NCBI GenBank assembly: GCA_013373625.1
Contig: JABXHM010000086.1
Location: forward strand, 1-64,000
Source: Alteromonadaceae bacterium
GTDB taxonomy: Bacteria > Pseudomonadota > Gammaproteobacteria > Enterobacterales > Alteromonadaceae
Length of the DNA stretch: 64,000 nt
Direction of reading: 5' to 3'
Shown: positions 26,261-35,668 of the stretch, one piece after another
Layout: each line of letters starts with the position of its first letter
Position numbering within the stretch: position 1 is the stretch's first letter
Notes under the pieces: generated by a model
The model's database searches: none
What the model saw: only the letters and a program-made list of their open reading frames with translations
What the model was told of the DNA's origin: nothing
Program-made: the position numbers and the translations under genes

Positions 26261-28411
26261 ATGAATGTAGCAGCTCAACAGGCAAGTATCCTCAAAAAGC
26301 GCTATCGCCGCGATACAATCGCCCGGTATGTGATCACTGTTTTTGGGTTTATTGTGCTGCTTACCATGGTCACCCTCATATGGCACTTGTTTACCGAGGC
26401 ATCCGGCCTCGTAAAGTCGCCAGAAGTGAATTTACAACACGAGGTTACTGTACCCAAAGAGGGGAAGTTTTTATACGTTGGTGATGTCAGTAATGGTCAG
26501 GCAGCTTTAGTTGCCGGTCCGGCATGCGAAATTGCAATAGCCCGAATGCACAACGACCTGTTGGCAGTGCGTGAATTTATACGTCGACCCTGTTCCCATA
26601 CATTAGGCGCAATGACGTCTTACGGTAAGGCCTATGTTACTGATATCTCTGGATCGGGGCAGGTGAGGTTGTTGCCTGTACCTTCTGCCAGTAAACCACT
26701 ACAGCAAAGTCAGTTGCTTGAGCCCTCATTGGCGAGCGAAATCTCGTTTGCCCTGCCAGCAGAAATATGGGAACAACAACAAGGCTGGAAGCTGTCATTA
26801 GGAGAACGCTGGATAACAATGCAGGTGGTAACGCCAGACAAGCAAATTATTCAGTGGATCAACCGCAGTAATCCCGCCCATATTCTCCGCCATGAATATA
26901 CGAATGAGCAGGGCATAGTTATGTTGCCCGATACCGGTCAGATTATGTTAATTAGTGGGCGTACGCTTACATTTGTTGATCAGCACAATCAGCGTTTACA
27001 TCAGCTAACACTTGAACACAACGTGACCTGGGCAGATACCATTGTTAAAAATCGTTCGGTGTATATTGCTCAGTCTGATAATACGTTAATGCGATTAAGC
27101 CTCTTTAATCAGGCCGGTATTTTACGCTATCAACCCGCTTTCACGCTCGCGCTTCGACAACATGAGTTACCGGTAGCTATCGCTGCTCACGCCAGTGCAA
27201 ATGGCCTGGCGCTGATAACAAATCAACGCCAGTTATTGCTTGTAAACCGACTTAGTGGCGACGTTGTTCAACGTTCTTCCTTAGCCATACAGCCAAACGG
27301 GGTGAGTTGGTTTGACGCGCGGGTTTATGTTTATGGGGCAGCCAGTTATCTTACTCTCAACATCAGTAATATGGGGGGGCTGGCGACGTTCGATAGTTTA
27401 TTTGCACCACAAATTTACGAAGGTTATCCCAGCGCTGATCACATATGGCAAACCAGCAGTGCAACCGATTTCCAGGAAACTAAAATGAATCTGGTGCCAT
27501 TGCTGATTGGCAGCTTAAAAGCATCGACTCTGGCGCTAATGATAGCCATTCCTCTGGCTTTTGGTGCGGCCGTGTATACGGCATATTTTGCCCAGCCTCG
27601 CGTTCGCGATAGCATGAAGCCCACAATAGAAATGCTTGAAGCGGTGCCTTCGGTACTGATAGGTTTTATTGCTGCTATCTGGCTGGCACCACTGGCCGAG
27701 CGCTTTTTATTTTCCTTTGCAGTGTTTCTTGTCACGCTACCGGTTATTTTAATGTTGATTGCCCTGGTGCAGCATCGTATTGCCGAAAGTTTAAGTGGTA
27801 AACTGCAAACCCTCGCCGAAGTGTTGTTTCCGACTCTGGGCATTTTGTTGTTTGGTTATCTGTGTGTCACCTGGACGCCGGATTTGCTTTTCTCGCTACT
27901 GGGTGTCGATGATTTTACATTTTTTGCGAATGCCTCGGACGTCCCGGTGGGGAAAACAACTATTCTGGTAGCCATCGCGTTGGGGTTAGCCATTTCCCCC
28001 AGTATTTATTCATTGGCTGAAGATGCGATCAGTGGTGTGCCGGCCAGTTTAAGACAAGCGTCTTATGCACTGGGCGCAACGCGTTTACAAACCTTGCACA
28101 GAGTCGTACTCAAAGTTGCATTACCCGGTATTGTTGCCGCTGTAATGCTGGGCTTTGGGCGGGCGTTTGGCGAAACAATGATTGTACTTATGGTCACTGG
28201 CAATACGCCTATTGCTGACTGGGACCTGTTTGCAGGCTTGCGGGCACTCACTGCAAATCTGGCTATTGAACTGCCTGAAGCCGAAGTGGGCAACATTCAC
28301 TATCAGGTGCTTTTTTTGACCGCCTGTATTTTATTTAGCTTTACCTTTGTGGTGAACACGTTAGCAGAGCTGCTTCGCCAGCGTTTGCGCAAGGTGGCTA
28401 ATTATGGGTAA
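26261..28411 (+). CDS. pstC: Phosphate ABC transporter permease PstC (large form)
   Basis: 716 residues, more than twice the E. coli PstC. After a first membrane helix (about residues 26-46) comes a ~370-residue periplasmic region with WD-like beta repeats, then the usual permease core from about residue 410: SLKASTLALMIAIPLAFGAAVYTAYF, the EAVPSVLIGFIAAIWLAP block, and the ABC-permease EAA loop SLRQASYALGATRLQT. It forms the inner-membrane channel with PstA. pstA begins eight bases before its stop. Large PstC/PstA pairs occur in marine gammaproteobacteria. No pstS precedes it. Confidence 0.93.
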   Translation: MNVAAQQASILKKRYRRDTIARYVITVFGFIVLLTMVTLIWHLFTEASGLVKSPEVNLQHEVTVPKEGKFLYVGDVSNGQAALVAGPACEIAIARMHNDLLAVREFIRRPCSHTLGAMTSYGKAYVTDISGSGQVRLLPVPSASKPLQQSQLLEPSLASEISFALPAEIWEQQQGWKLSLGERWITMQVVTPDKQIIQWINRSNPAHILRHEYTNEQGIVMLPDTGQIMLISGRTLTFVDQHNQRLHQLTLEHNVTWADTIVKNRSVYIAQSDNTLMRLSLFNQAGILRYQPAFTLALRQHELPVAIAAHASANGLALITNQRQLLLVNRLSGDVVQRSSLAIQPNGVSWFDARVYVYGAASYLTLNISNMGGLATFDSLFAPQIYEGYPSADHIWQTSSATDFQETKMNLVPLLIGSLKASTLALMIAIPLAFGAAVYTAYFAQPRVRDSMKPTIEMLEAVPSVLIGFIAAIWLAPLAERFLFSFAVFLVTLPVILMLIALVQHRIAESLSGKLQTLAEVLFPTLGILLFGYLCVTWTPDLLFSLLGVDDFTFFANASDVPVGKTTILVAIALGLAISPSIYSLAEDAISGVPASLRQASYALGATRLQTLHRVVLKVALPGIVAAVMLGFGRAFGETMIVLMVTGNTPIADWDLFAGLRALTANLAIELPEAEVGNIHYQVLFLTACILFSFTFVVNTLAELLRQRLRKVANYG

Positions 28412-29990
28412 GTGGTCAATTGATCGGGTGCTCAGCAATCGTCAGCAGCAGTCTTATGTGGTTAACATTGGGGCGTTTTGCGCTGCGCTGCTAATTGTAG
28501 CCCTGGTATGCATTTTGAGCCTGATCGCCCTGCGTGGCCTTGACTATTTTTGGCCGCAGCCGGTACAGAGCATTACCTTTACTTCACCAACCGGACAAAG
28601 TCAGCAAGTTTATGCGCAAGTGGGTGAGCGCCATATCAACAGCGCTCAACAAAATGCGACAACGGATGTGCTGTTTCAATATTCGGATAAACACTATCCT
28701 TATGGACGGCAGGTGTTGATTGAAAGTCAGTTCATGGGGCAGATCACTACTGCCCCTGAGGCGGCAAATATTTTACTCAATGATGGCACTCGCGTATTTA
28801 GCCAACCAATTGACATACGCCTGCCGGGAGAAGAAACAACATCGCTGGCGAATTTTCAGGATGTTCGCGCCACCGTTGCTGATATTCGTCAGCTAATAGA
28901 ATCGCTGCGGGAAGCGAAACTGGCGCCTATTCATCGCGATCTCGCACAGCTGGACTTAAGGCAGGTTGAAAGGGATGCGCCAGCCCGTTTGCGACTTTAT
29001 GAGTCGTTTGAGCGCTGGCAACAAGAGGCGGTGCGTTTTGAAACCCAACTCACCGATTATCAACTACATACACGCTTTAGTGATGGCAGCGAATTTTTTA
29101 TACCCATAGACAGTATTGCCAGGCTGAGCTATCCAGGGCAGCTTGATACGCTGGGTAAACTCAAGCTGGTTTGGTCGGGTATTGGCGACTTTCTTACTCA
29201 GGCACCGAAACAGGCCAATACAGCGGGTGGGGTTTTCCCGGCGCTATTTGGTACTGTGCTAATGATTTTCGTGATGACCATTTTAGTTACCCCATTTGGC
29301 GTACTGGCGGCAGTGTATCTGAATGAATATGCGCCTAATAATCACTATACATCGGTGATCCGTATTTGCGTAAGCAATATGGCTGGCGTGCCGTCTATTG
29401 TTTATGGTGTCTTTGGCCTGGGCTTTTTTGTCTATCAGGTGGGTGGCAATATCGATAAACTGTTTTTTAGCGATGCGTTACCTGCACCGACAATGGGAAC
29501 CCCTGGTGTGTTCTGGGCATCGCTCACCATGGCAATTTTAACGTTACCGGTTGTTATTGTGGCGACCGAAGAAGGCCTTAAGCGTGTGCCCGAAGGTTTG
29601 CGGGCTGGTAGCTATGCGCTGGGCGCTACCAAGCTGGAAACTATCTGGCATACAGTGTTACCTATGGCAAGCCCGGGGATTATGACCGGCGTTATACTCG
29701 CTATTGCCAGAGCGGCTGGAGAAGTGGCGCCTCTTATGATGGTGGGCGCCGTTAAGTTTGCGCCTAATCTTCCCTTCGATGGTGAGTTTCCGTATCTTCA
29801 TTTAGACCGTCAGTTTATGCATTTAGGCGTACTGATCTATGATGGGGCGTTTCATAGTCAAACAGACGTGCGAAGTGCGTCACTTATGTTTGCCAGCTGT
29901 TTACTGTTATTGTTTGTTGTATTTGTGTTGAATGTGTTGACGGTAATTTTACGCCGTCGATTACGTAAGCGCTATTTGAGAGGTTATTAA
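28404..29990 (+). CDS. pstA: Phosphate ABC transporter permease PstA (large form)
   Basis: 528 residues, with a long periplasmic insert (about residues 45-255, partly helical and Arg/Glu-rich) before the permease core. The core shows GGVFPALFGTVLMIFVMTILVTPFGVLAAVYLNEYAP, the SNMAGVPSIVYGVFGLGFFVY block and the EAA loop VPEGLRAGSYALGATKLETIW. It pairs with PstC as the second channel subunit. Overlaps pstC by eight bases, so translation is coupled. Confidence 0.95.
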   Translation: MGKWSIDRVLSNRQQQSYVVNIGAFCAALLIVALVCILSLIALRGLDYFWPQPVQSITFTSPTGQSQQVYAQVGERHINSAQQNATTDVLFQYSDKHYPYGRQVLIESQFMGQITTAPEAANILLNDGTRVFSQPIDIRLPGEETTSLANFQDVRATVADIRQLIESLREAKLAPIHRDLAQLDLRQVERDAPARLRLYESFERWQQEAVRFETQLTDYQLHTRFSDGSEFFIPIDSIARLSYPGQLDTLGKLKLVWSGIGDFLTQAPKQANTAGGVFPALFGTVLMIFVMTILVTPFGVLAAVYLNEYAPNNHYTSVIRICVSNMAGVPSIVYGVFGLGFFVYQVGGNIDKLFFSDALPAPTMGTPGVFWASLTMAILTLPVVIVATEEGLKRVPEGLRAGSYALGATKLETIWHTVLPMASPGIMTGVILAIARAAGEVAPLMMVGAVKFAPNLPFDGEFPYLHLDRQFMHLGVLIYDGAFHSQTDVRSASLMFASCLLLLFVVFVLNVLTVILRRRLRKRYLRGY

Positions 29991-30031
29991 CTGCACTATG
30001 ACCAACTTAAACTTACAAGGCGATTAGCGTT

Positions 30032-30838
30032 ATGCTGAAACTGTTCGAAAGGGAGCAACTGGATTTAGCCACGCTGTCACCCGAGCAAACTGCCATGGAT
30101 GTGCGTGATCTGAATCTACGCTACGGCCAAAAGCATGTTTTGCACAATATTACGATGCGTGTTCCTAAACATCGTATCACTGCCTTTATCGGTCAGTCGG
30201 GGTGTGGCAAGTCGTCGCTGCTAAGTTGTTTTAACCGCATGAATGATCTCATTGATAATAGCAAAACCGAGGGGCAGATTATTATTGATGGGCGTGATAT
30301 TAATGGTAAAAAGGAAAACCTTTCATTGCTTCGTTCTCAGGTTGGAATGGTATTCCAGCGGCCTAATCCTTTCCCGATGAGTGTATACGACAATGTGTGT
30401 TATGGCCTGCGGTTGCAAGGCGTTAAACAGCGCCGCCAGCTTGACGATGCGGTGGAACAAGCGTTGATCGAAGCGGCGTTATGGGATGAGGTAAAAGACC
30501 GGTTATTTGATTCTGCGACAACATTATCGGGCGGACAGCAGCAACGGTTGGTGATAGCCCGGGCTCTGGCATTAAAACCCTCAATATTGTTACTCGATGA
30601 GCCGACCTCAGCACTTGATCCGCTGACGACCTTAATTATCGAAGAGCTCATGGCGGAGTTAAAAAAGCGCTGTACTATCATTATTGTTACTCACAACATG
30701 CAGCAAGCAGCGCGAGTGTCTGATTACACAGCATTTTTGCACCAGGGGGCTTTGGTGGAATACAGTGATAGCGATACATTGTTTACCATGCCCGACAAAA
30801 AGCAAACCGAAGACTACATCACTGGCCGGTATGGCTAA
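30032..30838 (+). CDS. pstB: Phosphate ABC transporter ATP-binding protein PstB
   Basis: 268 residues. Walker [11 protein letters not shown]-loop region [15 protein letters not shown] (typical of PstB), signature LSGGQQQR, Walker [14 protein letters not shown] and switch His in [10 protein letters not shown] are all intact. It energises phosphate uptake through PstCA and takes part in PhoR signalling with PhoU. Start ATG 30032 lies 42 bases after pstA. Confidence 0.97.
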   Translation: MLKLFEREQLDLATLSPEQTAMDVRDLNLRYGQKHVLHNITMRVPKHRITAFIGQSGCGKSSLLSCFNRMNDLIDNSKTEGQIIIDGRDINGKKENLSLLRSQVGMVFQRPNPFPMSVYDNVCYGLRLQGVKQRRQLDDAVEQALIEAALWDEVKDRLFDSATTLSGGQQQRLVIARALALKPSILLLDEPTSALDPLTTLIIEELMAELKKRCTIIIVTHNMQQAARVSDYTAFLHQGALVEYSDSDTLFTMPDKKQTEDYITGRYG

Positions 30839-30861
30839 CTGGAAAACACAGGAGTTGGATT

Positions 30862-31578
30862 GTGCGACAGGTTGAATTAAACACCCACATATCAGGCCGG
30901 TTTAATATAGAGCTGGAAAACCTGCGTAATTCGGTGATGGCCATGGGCGGTGAAGTTGAACAACAACTTGTGGATACCCTTAAAGCGATTAGCACCAATA
31001 ATCAGGGTTTGGCTGAAGCGGTTGTTCTCAATGATCTCAAAATAAACTCGATGGAAATTCAGATTGATGAAGAATGCCTGCGGATTATTGCCAAGCGCCA
31101 CCCTACCGCTAGTGATTTACGCTTAATAATGACTATTTCAAAAGCCATTGCTGATATCGAACGCATGGGCGATGAAATTGAGCGTATAGCAAAACTTGTT
31201 ACCCGCAATAAGCTCCCGGCCTCAGCGTCGATAAAGAGTAGCATGCTGCAAATTGGCCAACAGGTGACGGCAATGATGCGCGGTACATTTGATGCCTTTG
31301 CCCGTCAGGATGAAGATGCTGCGCTGAGTGTTTATGAGCAGGATAACCGCATTGACAGTGAATATAAGAAACTACTCAATTACACCACGCTGGAAATGAC
31401 CCGGACCCATGATGATATGGAAGACTGGTTGGATATTTTATGGGCGTTGCGTTCATTAGAGCGTATCGGCGATCGCTGTAAAAACATTTGTGAGTACATT
31501 GTTTCGCTAAGTCGTGGCAGGGATGTCCGGCATATTCCGCTGGAAAACTTGCAACAGAAACTCGATGCTTTAAGCTGA
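30862..31578 (+). CDS. phoU: Phosphate signalling protein PhoU
   Basis: 238 residues in two repeated three-helix bundles. The first contains the metal-binding ExxxD-type segment SKAIADIERMGDEIERIA and the second ALRSLERIGDRCKNICEYIV. PhoU restrains PhoR and Pst activity when phosphate is plentiful. The start is GTG 30862 with GGAG upstream. Last gene of pstC-pstA-pstB-phoU. Confidence 0.96.
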   Translation: MRQVELNTHISGRFNIELENLRNSVMAMGGEVEQQLVDTLKAISTNNQGLAEAVVLNDLKINSMEIQIDEECLRIIAKRHPTASDLRLIMTISKAIADIERMGDEIERIAKLVTRNKLPASASIKSSMLQIGQQVTAMMRGTFDAFARQDEDAALSVYEQDNRIDSEYKKLLNYTTLEMTRTHDDMEDWLDILWALRSLERIGDRCKNICEYIVSLSRGRDVRHIPLENLQQKLDALS

Positions 31579-31602
31579 ATTGCGACTGTATTTATTGTTT
31601 GT

Positions 31603-31620
31603 TTGTCATAAAACTGAAAC
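31603..31620 (+). promoter_or_regulatory. Pho-box-like site between phoU and pit
   Basis: TTGTCATAAAACTGAAAC resembles the Pho box (CTGTCAT repeated with an A/T-rich four-base spacer): the first heptad matches at six of seven positions, the spacer is AAAA-type, and the second repeat keeps CTG and the final A but not TC. It is about 260 bases upstream of the Pit gene and 25 bases after phoU. A PhoB site for the downstream gene is the likely reading. Confidence 0.5.
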
Positions 31621-31883
31621 ATTTGCTGCAATTATGGACGAACAGTATTGTTGATTAAATAAATTACGTTGAATCCTGAAATTTACTCTTTGGCTGAGAG
31701 AAACTTTACGCTATGATTCGCCGCAACCAAGTTTAGTCGTATAAAAAACAACCGAAAAAGATGCTTGTAGTAAATATGCTGCCATTACTGAGTGGAGTGA
31801 TTGATTCTGCTCAACCTGCAGCAAGACTGCTTTTCTTAAGGCAGCCATTGTTACACTGCTAAGCACAACGGGAGCAACTGTCT
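31621..31883. other. Leader region of the Pit gene
   Basis: About 260 bases between the Pho-box-like site and the Pit start. It contains no supported gene. An imperfect stem involving AAGACTGC/GGCAGCC-type sequence lies at about 31815-31850. The long distance between the site and the start implies a long leader or an additional promoter. Confidence 0.25.
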
Positions 31884-33152
31884 GTGGATATTATTCAAAG
31901 TTATGGCATGGTTCTTATTATCATGGCCGCCGTTGTTGGTTTCATCATGGCGTGGGGAATTGGCGCGAATGACGTGGCCAACGCAATGGGAACCTCGGTG
32001 GGGTCTAAAGCCTTAACCATTAAACAAGCTATTTTCATAGCGATGATATTTGAGTTTGCAGGTGCCTACCTGGCGGGTGGTGAAGTCACTTCCACTATTC
32101 GTAAAGGAATTATTGATAGTGCATTCTTTGTGGATATACCGGAATATCTTGTACTGGGTATGATATCCGCCCTGTTTGCCGCTGGTATATGGTTAGCTGT
32201 TGCGTCTTATCTGGGGTGGCCGGTATCTACGACTCACTCTATTATTGGCGCAATAGTAGGTTTTACCGCGGTAGGTGTCAGCGTAGATGCCGTTGCGTGG
32301 GGCAAAGTGGGCGGTATTGTGGGTAGTTGGATAGTGACACCCGCTATATCAGGTGTTATTGCTTACCTGATTTTTATGAGCGCACACAAATTGATATTTG
32401 CAACAGAAACGCCATTTGCTAACGCGCGTCGATACGTGCCTGTTTATATGGGGTTTGCAGGCTTTGTAATGGCTCTGGTGACCATTAAAAAGGGTTTAAA
32501 GCACGTTGGTTTAGAGTTATCAACCACGTCTGGTTATCTCGTAGCAATCGGTATTGGGATAGGTATTGCATTGTTAGGTAAGTGGTTAATTAACAGACAG
32601 CATTACGATCATTCAGCAGACAAAGAGCTGCAACGTAACAATGTAGAAAAAGTGTTCGCCCTGCTAATGATTGTGACAGCATGTTGTATGGCCTTCGCTC
32701 ATGGCTCTAACGACGTGGCGAATGCAATTGGCCCCTTAGCGGCGGTTGTTAGTGTTGTTTCTTCAGGCGGTGAAATTGCGTCGAGTGCTAAATTAGCGCC
32801 CTGGGTGTTGCCTTTGGGCGGCTTCGGCATTGTGGCTGGTTTGGCGTTGTTTGGTCATCGGGTAATTGCCACGATTGGTGAAGGTATTACTCACCTTACC
32901 CCAAGCCGTGGTTTTGCTGCTGAAATGGCTGCCGCCTGCACAGTGGTTATCGCTTCTGGTACAGGGTTGCCCATCTCGACCACTCAGACACTGGTAGGTG
33001 CAGTGTTAGGGGTAGGCCTGGCTCGAGGTGTATCGGCCTTGAATCTTGGCATAGTGCGCAACATTGCCATTTCCTGGATTGTGACGCTACCGGCAGGTGC
33101 ATTACTGTCTATCATTTGTTTCTTCTTTTTAAAGGCCGTATTTGGCGTTTAA
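31884..33152 (+). CDS. pit: Inorganic phosphate transporter, PiT family
   Basis: 422 residues, about ten to eleven membrane helices with the duplicated PiT signature: GANDVANAMGTSVGSKALT near residue 28 and GSNDVANAIGPLAAVV in the second half, plus the repeated WPVSTTHSI and LPISTTQTL motifs. It imports metal-phosphate by symport. The start is GTG 31884 with GGGAG upstream. Placed directly after the Pst operon, with a Pho-box-like site in front, it appears to belong to the same phosphate regulon. Confidence 0.95.
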   Translation: MDIIQSYGMVLIIMAAVVGFIMAWGIGANDVANAMGTSVGSKALTIKQAIFIAMIFEFAGAYLAGGEVTSTIRKGIIDSAFFVDIPEYLVLGMISALFAAGIWLAVASYLGWPVSTTHSIIGAIVGFTAVGVSVDAVAWGKVGGIVGSWIVTPAISGVIAYLIFMSAHKLIFATETPFANARRYVPVYMGFAGFVMALVTIKKGLKHVGLELSTTSGYLVAIGIGIGIALLGKWLINRQHYDHSADKELQRNNVEKVFALLMIVTACCMAFAHGSNDVANAIGPLAAVVSVVSSGGEIASSAKLAPWVLPLGGFGIVAGLALFGHRVIATIGEGITHLTPSRGFAAEMAAACTVVIASGTGLPISTTQTLVGAVLGVGLARGVSALNLGIVRNIAISWIVTLPAGALLSIICFFFLKAVFGV

Positions 33153-33579
33153 CTATTAGTTTGAGGAATTTGCGTTTGTCTCTCGCAACGAAGGCAAACG
33201 CACCTCACAACGTTATTTCAGTACTTTTTATTCCCGCTAAACGTTAGTCAATTTTGCTGTTACAACTAAAGGCATGTTTGGCTCGCTAGCTCTTTTTACA
33301 TTCACTGCTATCCTTTGATTAACGAAGCCCGTTAATTGAACTTCGGTTAACACCAGAGCAAATACCTAACGTAACCTCTGCCAGTGGGTATGTGTAAAAA
33401 CACTGCTTTAAACTACTGTCTTTCGATTTTAAAACGAAGGTTGACTGGTTTGGAAAAGTAAATCCTGATGATTTATGACGATTTAATGAATTTTATGTGA
33501 ATTTTATTTGACAGGCATTGTTCAAACCGTAAACTGCGTGACCCTATCAGTCACAGCATTTTAAAAAGAGTTGGATATT
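33153..33579. other. Intergenic region, Pit / porin
   Basis: An 8-bp hairpin TGCGTTTG/CAAACGCA (33171-33202), extended by GAGG/CCTC, lies 20 bases past the Pit stop and may terminate it. Near the porin, TTGACA (33508-33513) followed after 16 bases by TAAACT is a weak promoter candidate. No clear Pho box was seen here and no gene is supported. Confidence 0.4.
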
Positions 33580-34785
33580 GTGATTTCTAAGAAAATACTG
33601 TTTAAAGTTGGTTTGAGTCTTGGCGCTGCCCTGGCAGTGTGTTTACCGGCACAAGCTGATGCGTTAGACGCGAAAGTGTCATATCAGAAAAATGGATTTA
33701 CTTTTGAAACTACGGACAATCGATTTAAAATGCAGATCCAGGGGCGTATCCAGACCCGATTTGCCACGCCTTCTGACAGCCAGCCAACCGCGTTAGAGGA
33801 TTACGCCAGTTACTCCGCAGGCGGCAATGAATTTGGCATCAATCGCGCCCGTTTAAAAATCAAAGGGCATGCCTACCAGCCTTGGCTAAAATTTGCCATT
33901 GAACATGATTTTGTAAACAGTCGATTACTCACTTACACCGTAAATGTAGAAAAATATGACTGGCTTAAGTTTAAAGCCGGCCAGTGGAAATTTGAGTTTT
34001 CCAGAGAACGGAGTATCAGTAGTGGTGGCCAGCAAATGCTCGACCGTTCAATTATCAATCGGATTTTCACCATCGACCGCCAACAAGGTGCGGCAATTTA
34101 TGGTGATCTGGGCGGACAGGGGCTCACGAGTCTGAGCTATTGGTTAGGCATTGGCACAGGTAACGGGTTAGGCAGTAATAAAAATGATGGCGGTGATCCA
34201 CTGTATTATGGCCGTTTACAGTGGAATATTACCGGTAAAAACTTTGGCTTTAAAGCCAGCGATCTAAAGTTCAGTGAAACGTTGCAGGCCAATGTCGCCA
34301 TTGCGTATTCATCGAATGAAAGTGCATTTACCCGCTTTTCGTCTTCGGCGGGTGGGCAGCTTGAAGAGTTTGAGGCTGGCGTCGCAAACCAATATAAGCT
34401 TGATCAGTACAATATAGACTTTGCCATTAAATATCGTGGTTTGAGTGCACAGGGTGAGTACCACGAGAAAACAGTAACAGACAGCGCTAATAATAGCGCT
34501 GAAACTGACTACCAGGGATATTATGTACAGGCCGGTTACTTTGGCCATGCGTATTTTGATTGGTGGCCTGCACCGCTTGAGCTTGCTGCACGGTATGCGA
34601 CATATGAAGAAGTCGACAACTTGTTCGATGAACAGCACTTTGAGAAAGCGATTGCGGCCAACTGGTTTTTTAATGGTCACAGCAATAAACTCACTGCTGA
34701 TATCACCCAGTTCGATATTGAACAAACCGGACTGGGCACTGTAGATGAAGTTCGTTATCGTTTGCAGTGGGACTTGTCTTTTTAG
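33580..34785 (+). CDS. Phosphate-selective porin O/P-like outer membrane protein
   Basis: 401 residues: signal peptide (KILFKVGLSLGAALAVCLPAQA), then a 16-strand-type barrel of the OprO/OprP family, with the conserved FKMQIQGRIQTRF near the start, INRARLKIKGHAYQPWLKFAIEHDF and VDEVRYRLQWDLSF ending in Phe. The family forms anion-selective trimers for phosphate or polyphosphate. GTG 33580 is preferred because AAAAAGAG sits about nine bases upstream; a TTG at 33571 would abut that site. Location next to Pit and Pst supports a phosphate role. Confidence 0.9.
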   Translation: MISKKILFKVGLSLGAALAVCLPAQADALDAKVSYQKNGFTFETTDNRFKMQIQGRIQTRFATPSDSQPTALEDYASYSAGGNEFGINRARLKIKGHAYQPWLKFAIEHDFVNSRLLTYTVNVEKYDWLKFKAGQWKFEFSRERSISSGGQQMLDRSIINRIFTIDRQQGAAIYGDLGGQGLTSLSYWLGIGTGNGLGSNKNDGGDPLYYGRLQWNITGKNFGFKASDLKFSETLQANVAIAYSSNESAFTRFSSSAGGQLEEFEAGVANQYKLDQYNIDFAIKYRGLSAQGEYHEKTVTDSANNSAETDYQGYYVQAGYFGHAYFDWWPAPLELAARYATYEEVDNLFDEQHFEKAIAANWFFNGHSNKLTADITQFDIEQTGLGTVDEVRYRLQWDLSF

Positions 34786-34945
34786 TTGTCGTAATGGCAA
34801 CTGAAGCGAGTCGGGAGAGCGGCGCTTGATGGTGTATTTGGCGTTATTTAGAGCTGCTTAGAGGCTTTGGTATAACAGGTGCCTGGTATCTTTAACTACA
34901 CCTTAGCTTAATACACTGTGCGTGAATATATACATGTCCGGGCAC

Positions 34946-34984
34946 AAAAAAATCCGATGACTTTCCAATCATCGGATTTTCTTT
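34946..34984. terminator. Bidirectional terminator
   Basis: An 11-bp stem AAATCCGATGA/TCATCGGATTT with an 8-base loop. On the minus strand it ends in T7 and would terminate the small gene at 35048-35182; on the plus strand it is followed by TTTTCTTT and may serve the porin transcript. Confidence 0.85.
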
Positions 34985-35047
34985 ATAGCTTAACAACGTT
35001 CGAAAGTTTCTTTCGTTGTTACTCCTTACGGAGCCATATGCTAGTAG

Positions 35048-35182
35048 CTAGTCGTGTGCCAGAAGCTTCGACTTTTTCTCGATTTTACAATCCAGAATAC
35101 GTTGTGCGTTTTTGCGACCTACGTATGCGGCGACTGCGTATGGGTGCTTGCGTTTAAAAATTTTTGTGAATGCCTTTAGCAT
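35048..35182 (-). CDS. Small basic protein, 44 residues
   Basis: An unrecognised short gene encoding a Lys/Arg-rich peptide (MLKAFTKIFKRKHPYAV..., then AAYVGRKNAQRILD...) of 44 residues. Support: a strong ribosome binding site (AAGGGGG) seven bases before the ATG, a strong terminator with T7 about 65 bases after the stop, and an amphipathic helical composition. A further hairpin (AACAACG..CGTTGTT) lies between stop and terminator. It could be a small cytoplasmic or nucleoid/ribosome-associated protein; nothing in the sequence tells which. Confidence 0.6.
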   Translation of the reverse strand: MLKAFTKIFKRKHPYAVAAYVGRKNAQRILDCKIEKKSKLLAHD

Positions 35183-35668
35183 GATAAGCCCCCTTGGTTA
35201 GTTCTTCACTCTTTAAATTTACATTATTACAGTTATGTGATCAAGTTTATTTTGCTGATTAGCCCTAATTTATGCAAAAAATCGCGGAGGATTTCACTAA
35301 GTTGCTGATAAATAGCATTTTTAAAAATTCGAGTTTAAATAAACTCAGGCTAATGTTATGCATATTTATGGGCTTTGAAAGTAGGGTGTTCATTAATCGA
35401 GTAGATTTTGGGCTGAAAAATTGCTCAGCATACACACTATTTATCGCTTTTATACTGTACAGATGAGAGTTGCTCGCTGGCGGCTTACTTTTCAGCGAAG
35501 CGTTCGCCGGGCTCGCGCTTCAGGGTGTTAATTCAGGCGTGAACGGGTGGTAACCATAGTGTCTTTAACGTAACAAAGCGTACCGGCCAATATACCGATA
35601 CGCTAAGAGGTTGCCTGCATTGCGCGTTTGCCAATTGGTTGCTCTGGCCGACGTGCAGTAGTTTTCGC
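35183..35668. other. Intergenic region between small gene and coiled-coil protein gene
   Basis: About 490 bases. It must carry the promoter of the 44-residue gene. A 64-codon plus-strand frame at 35272-35466 lacks a ribosome binding site and protein-like character. Nothing else recognised. Confidence 0.3.

Noticed and set aside
35272-35466. 64-codon plus-strand frame
   Set aside because: No ribosome binding site and composition not protein-like; sits in an AT-rich intergenic region.
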